56,576 nucleotides of DNA from an uncultured Oscillospiraceae bacterium (GTDB taxonomy: Bacteria; Bacillota; Clostridia; Oscillospirales; Oscillospiraceae): contig CAJFNZ010000087.1 in assembly GCA_904395905.1 (NCBI GenBank), positions 1-56,576 of the forward strand, written 5' to 3'. Positions 55,742 to 56,576 of the stretch are shown one piece after another. The translations under genes were made by a program, and so were the position numbers. How positions within the stretch are numbered: position 1 is the stretch's first letter; each line of letters opens with the position of its first letter. The notes under the pieces were generated by a model. The model searched no databases. It had not been told where the DNA came from and worked only from the letters and a program-made list of their open reading frames with translations.

Positions 55742-56576
55742 GACGGGAAACGGCCGAAAAAGCGCCCCGGTTTTTCACCCGGACGCCCACACCCCGCCCG
55801 GCGAAAGGGGTTTCGCTGGTCAGTGTGTCGGAAACCGTCCGCAAGGCCTCCTCGCCGGCTGTGACTTTGCCGCTCTGTGTCTCAAGGAACAGGCCGGTAA
55901 CCGTCCCGCTTTCCCGGAGCGCTTTGCCCACTCCCCTCGGGAGACCGACCTCGGAAACGCCCTCTGCCGACGAGGCGTCGATTGCAATCAGCCCGCCGGA
56001 CGTGCTTCCGGAACTGCCGCCGGAGGACGTGCCGTCGGTGACGGGAAGCCCTTTCCCTTCGTCCACTGTTTTACCACATTCAATGGAAAATCCAGCCCTA
56101 ACCGCATCTTATACAAACAAACTGGCCGGCGCGTGTTCGCGCCGGCCGGTTGCTGTCTGGATACGGTTTTCCGAAAAGCCGGATGCGCAACGCGCAGGAG
56201 CTCCTGCGGATTGCCATCTAAAAAGCATGGGATTTTCCACCCTCGTCGTCCGGGATCCCCGCGCGGCGGCAGCCGCGTGGGGAGGTGGCTGCGCTGCAAA
56301 CTTGCCAGCGCCGGGGGAACGCCAATGCCGGGGCCCCCGCGGGACGTCAGTCCCGTGGGGAGAAGGAGGAGCAAGGGAGTGGGCGGAGTTTTCGCCGAAA
56401 GGCGGAAACGGAGCTGAGCGGACTTTGCTCCGACGCGGTTCCCCCGGACCCCCTCCTGCGCTGTTCTTTGGCAACGCAGACCGCGCCTGCAGGGCGCGGG
56501 GGCGTTTCGCCCGCTGCGGCGGGCGACCGGGGGACGCTGTCCCCCGGCCCCCTGCCGCCTTTTGAAAAAGGCGGGC
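55742..56576. other. Gene-poor, hairpin-rich stretch at the right edge
   Basis: No reading frame here has a ribosome site and a recognisable product. On the minus strand 55760-56066 a Ser/Gly-rich frame (GTSSGGSSGSTSGGL) could be a gene remnant, but I see no family. From 56120 on, hairpins follow one another: 56121-56150, 56335-56360, 56390-56404, 56527-56547 (9-bp stem) and 56555-56575. The last part looks like repetitive intergenic DNA. Confidence 0.5.

Noticed and set aside
55825-56565. Plus-strand frame of 246 codons at the window end
   Set aside because: It runs through the row of hairpins, is low-complexity (Gly/Arg/Pro), and has no ribosome site.

Overview
The window is very GC-rich DNA with a Gram-positive (Bacillota) gene set: strong AGGAGG-type ribosome binding sites, frequent GTG and TTG starts, TTGACA-N17-TATAAT-type promoters, a holB-ricT pair arranged as in Bacillus, YtrA-type GntR/ABC modules, BlaI/M56, and a metV-metF pair. 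Together with a Flp1/DUF5702-type Tad locus and DhaK/DhaL, this suggests an anaerobic, probably gut-dwelling Oscillospiraceae-like clostridium (Flavonifractor/Lawsonibacter neighbourhood). That placement is inference. No rRNA, tRNA, CRISPR array, phage or transposase gene is visible.

Layout. 1-6.1 kb: lipoate-protein ligase, rsmG, a GntR-regulated ABC transporter, and a BlaI/M56-protease regulatory pair behind an inverted-repeat operator. 6.1-25.7 kb: one leftward cluster of about 16 genes with almost no gaps and many ATGA overlaps. It encodes a Crp/Fnr regulator, PP2C phosphatase, a CpaE-like ATPase broken by an in-frame TAG, TadA, TadB, TadC, a Flp1-type pilin, two TadE-like proteins, a DUF5702 protein, prepilin peptidase, a WG-repeat protein, an FHA protein, an unlisted 51-residue membrane protein, a membrane Ser/Thr kinase with a beta-propeller, and a 1179-residue SLH surface protein. 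25.9-31.6 kb: holB, ricT, a small YqfO-like protein, recQ and an amino-acid racemase. 31.6-39.1 kb: a second GntR/ABC module, a Dabb protein, a MarR/MATE pair and metV-metF. 39.4-44.7 kb: an ECF-like sigma factor, an XRE regulator, KtrA/KtrB potassium uptake, a VOC protein, an MBL-fold hydrolase and an RluA-type pseudouridine synthase. 44.8-51.3 kb: an F-type ATP synthase operon. 51.4-56.6 kb: LrgA/LrgB, a TVP38-like protein, a CPBP-like membrane protein, DhaL/DhaK and a hairpin-rich tail without a convincing gene.

Most unusual points. (1) In the ATP synthase operon the gamma and beta reading frames are one uninterrupted 763-codon ORF. A strong internal ribosome binding site precedes the beta start, so the rotor subunit and a catalytic stator subunit are encoded in one frame. 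(2) The same operon has no separate delta gene; the b subunit carries only the C-terminal part of delta. (3) The Tad pilus cluster carries a full kinase/phosphatase/FHA set and an SLH protein translationally overlapping the kinase. (4) cpaE has a single in-frame amber codon before its Walker B region. (5) Two families of intergenic hairpin repeats occur twice each; one shows a compensatory base-pair change.
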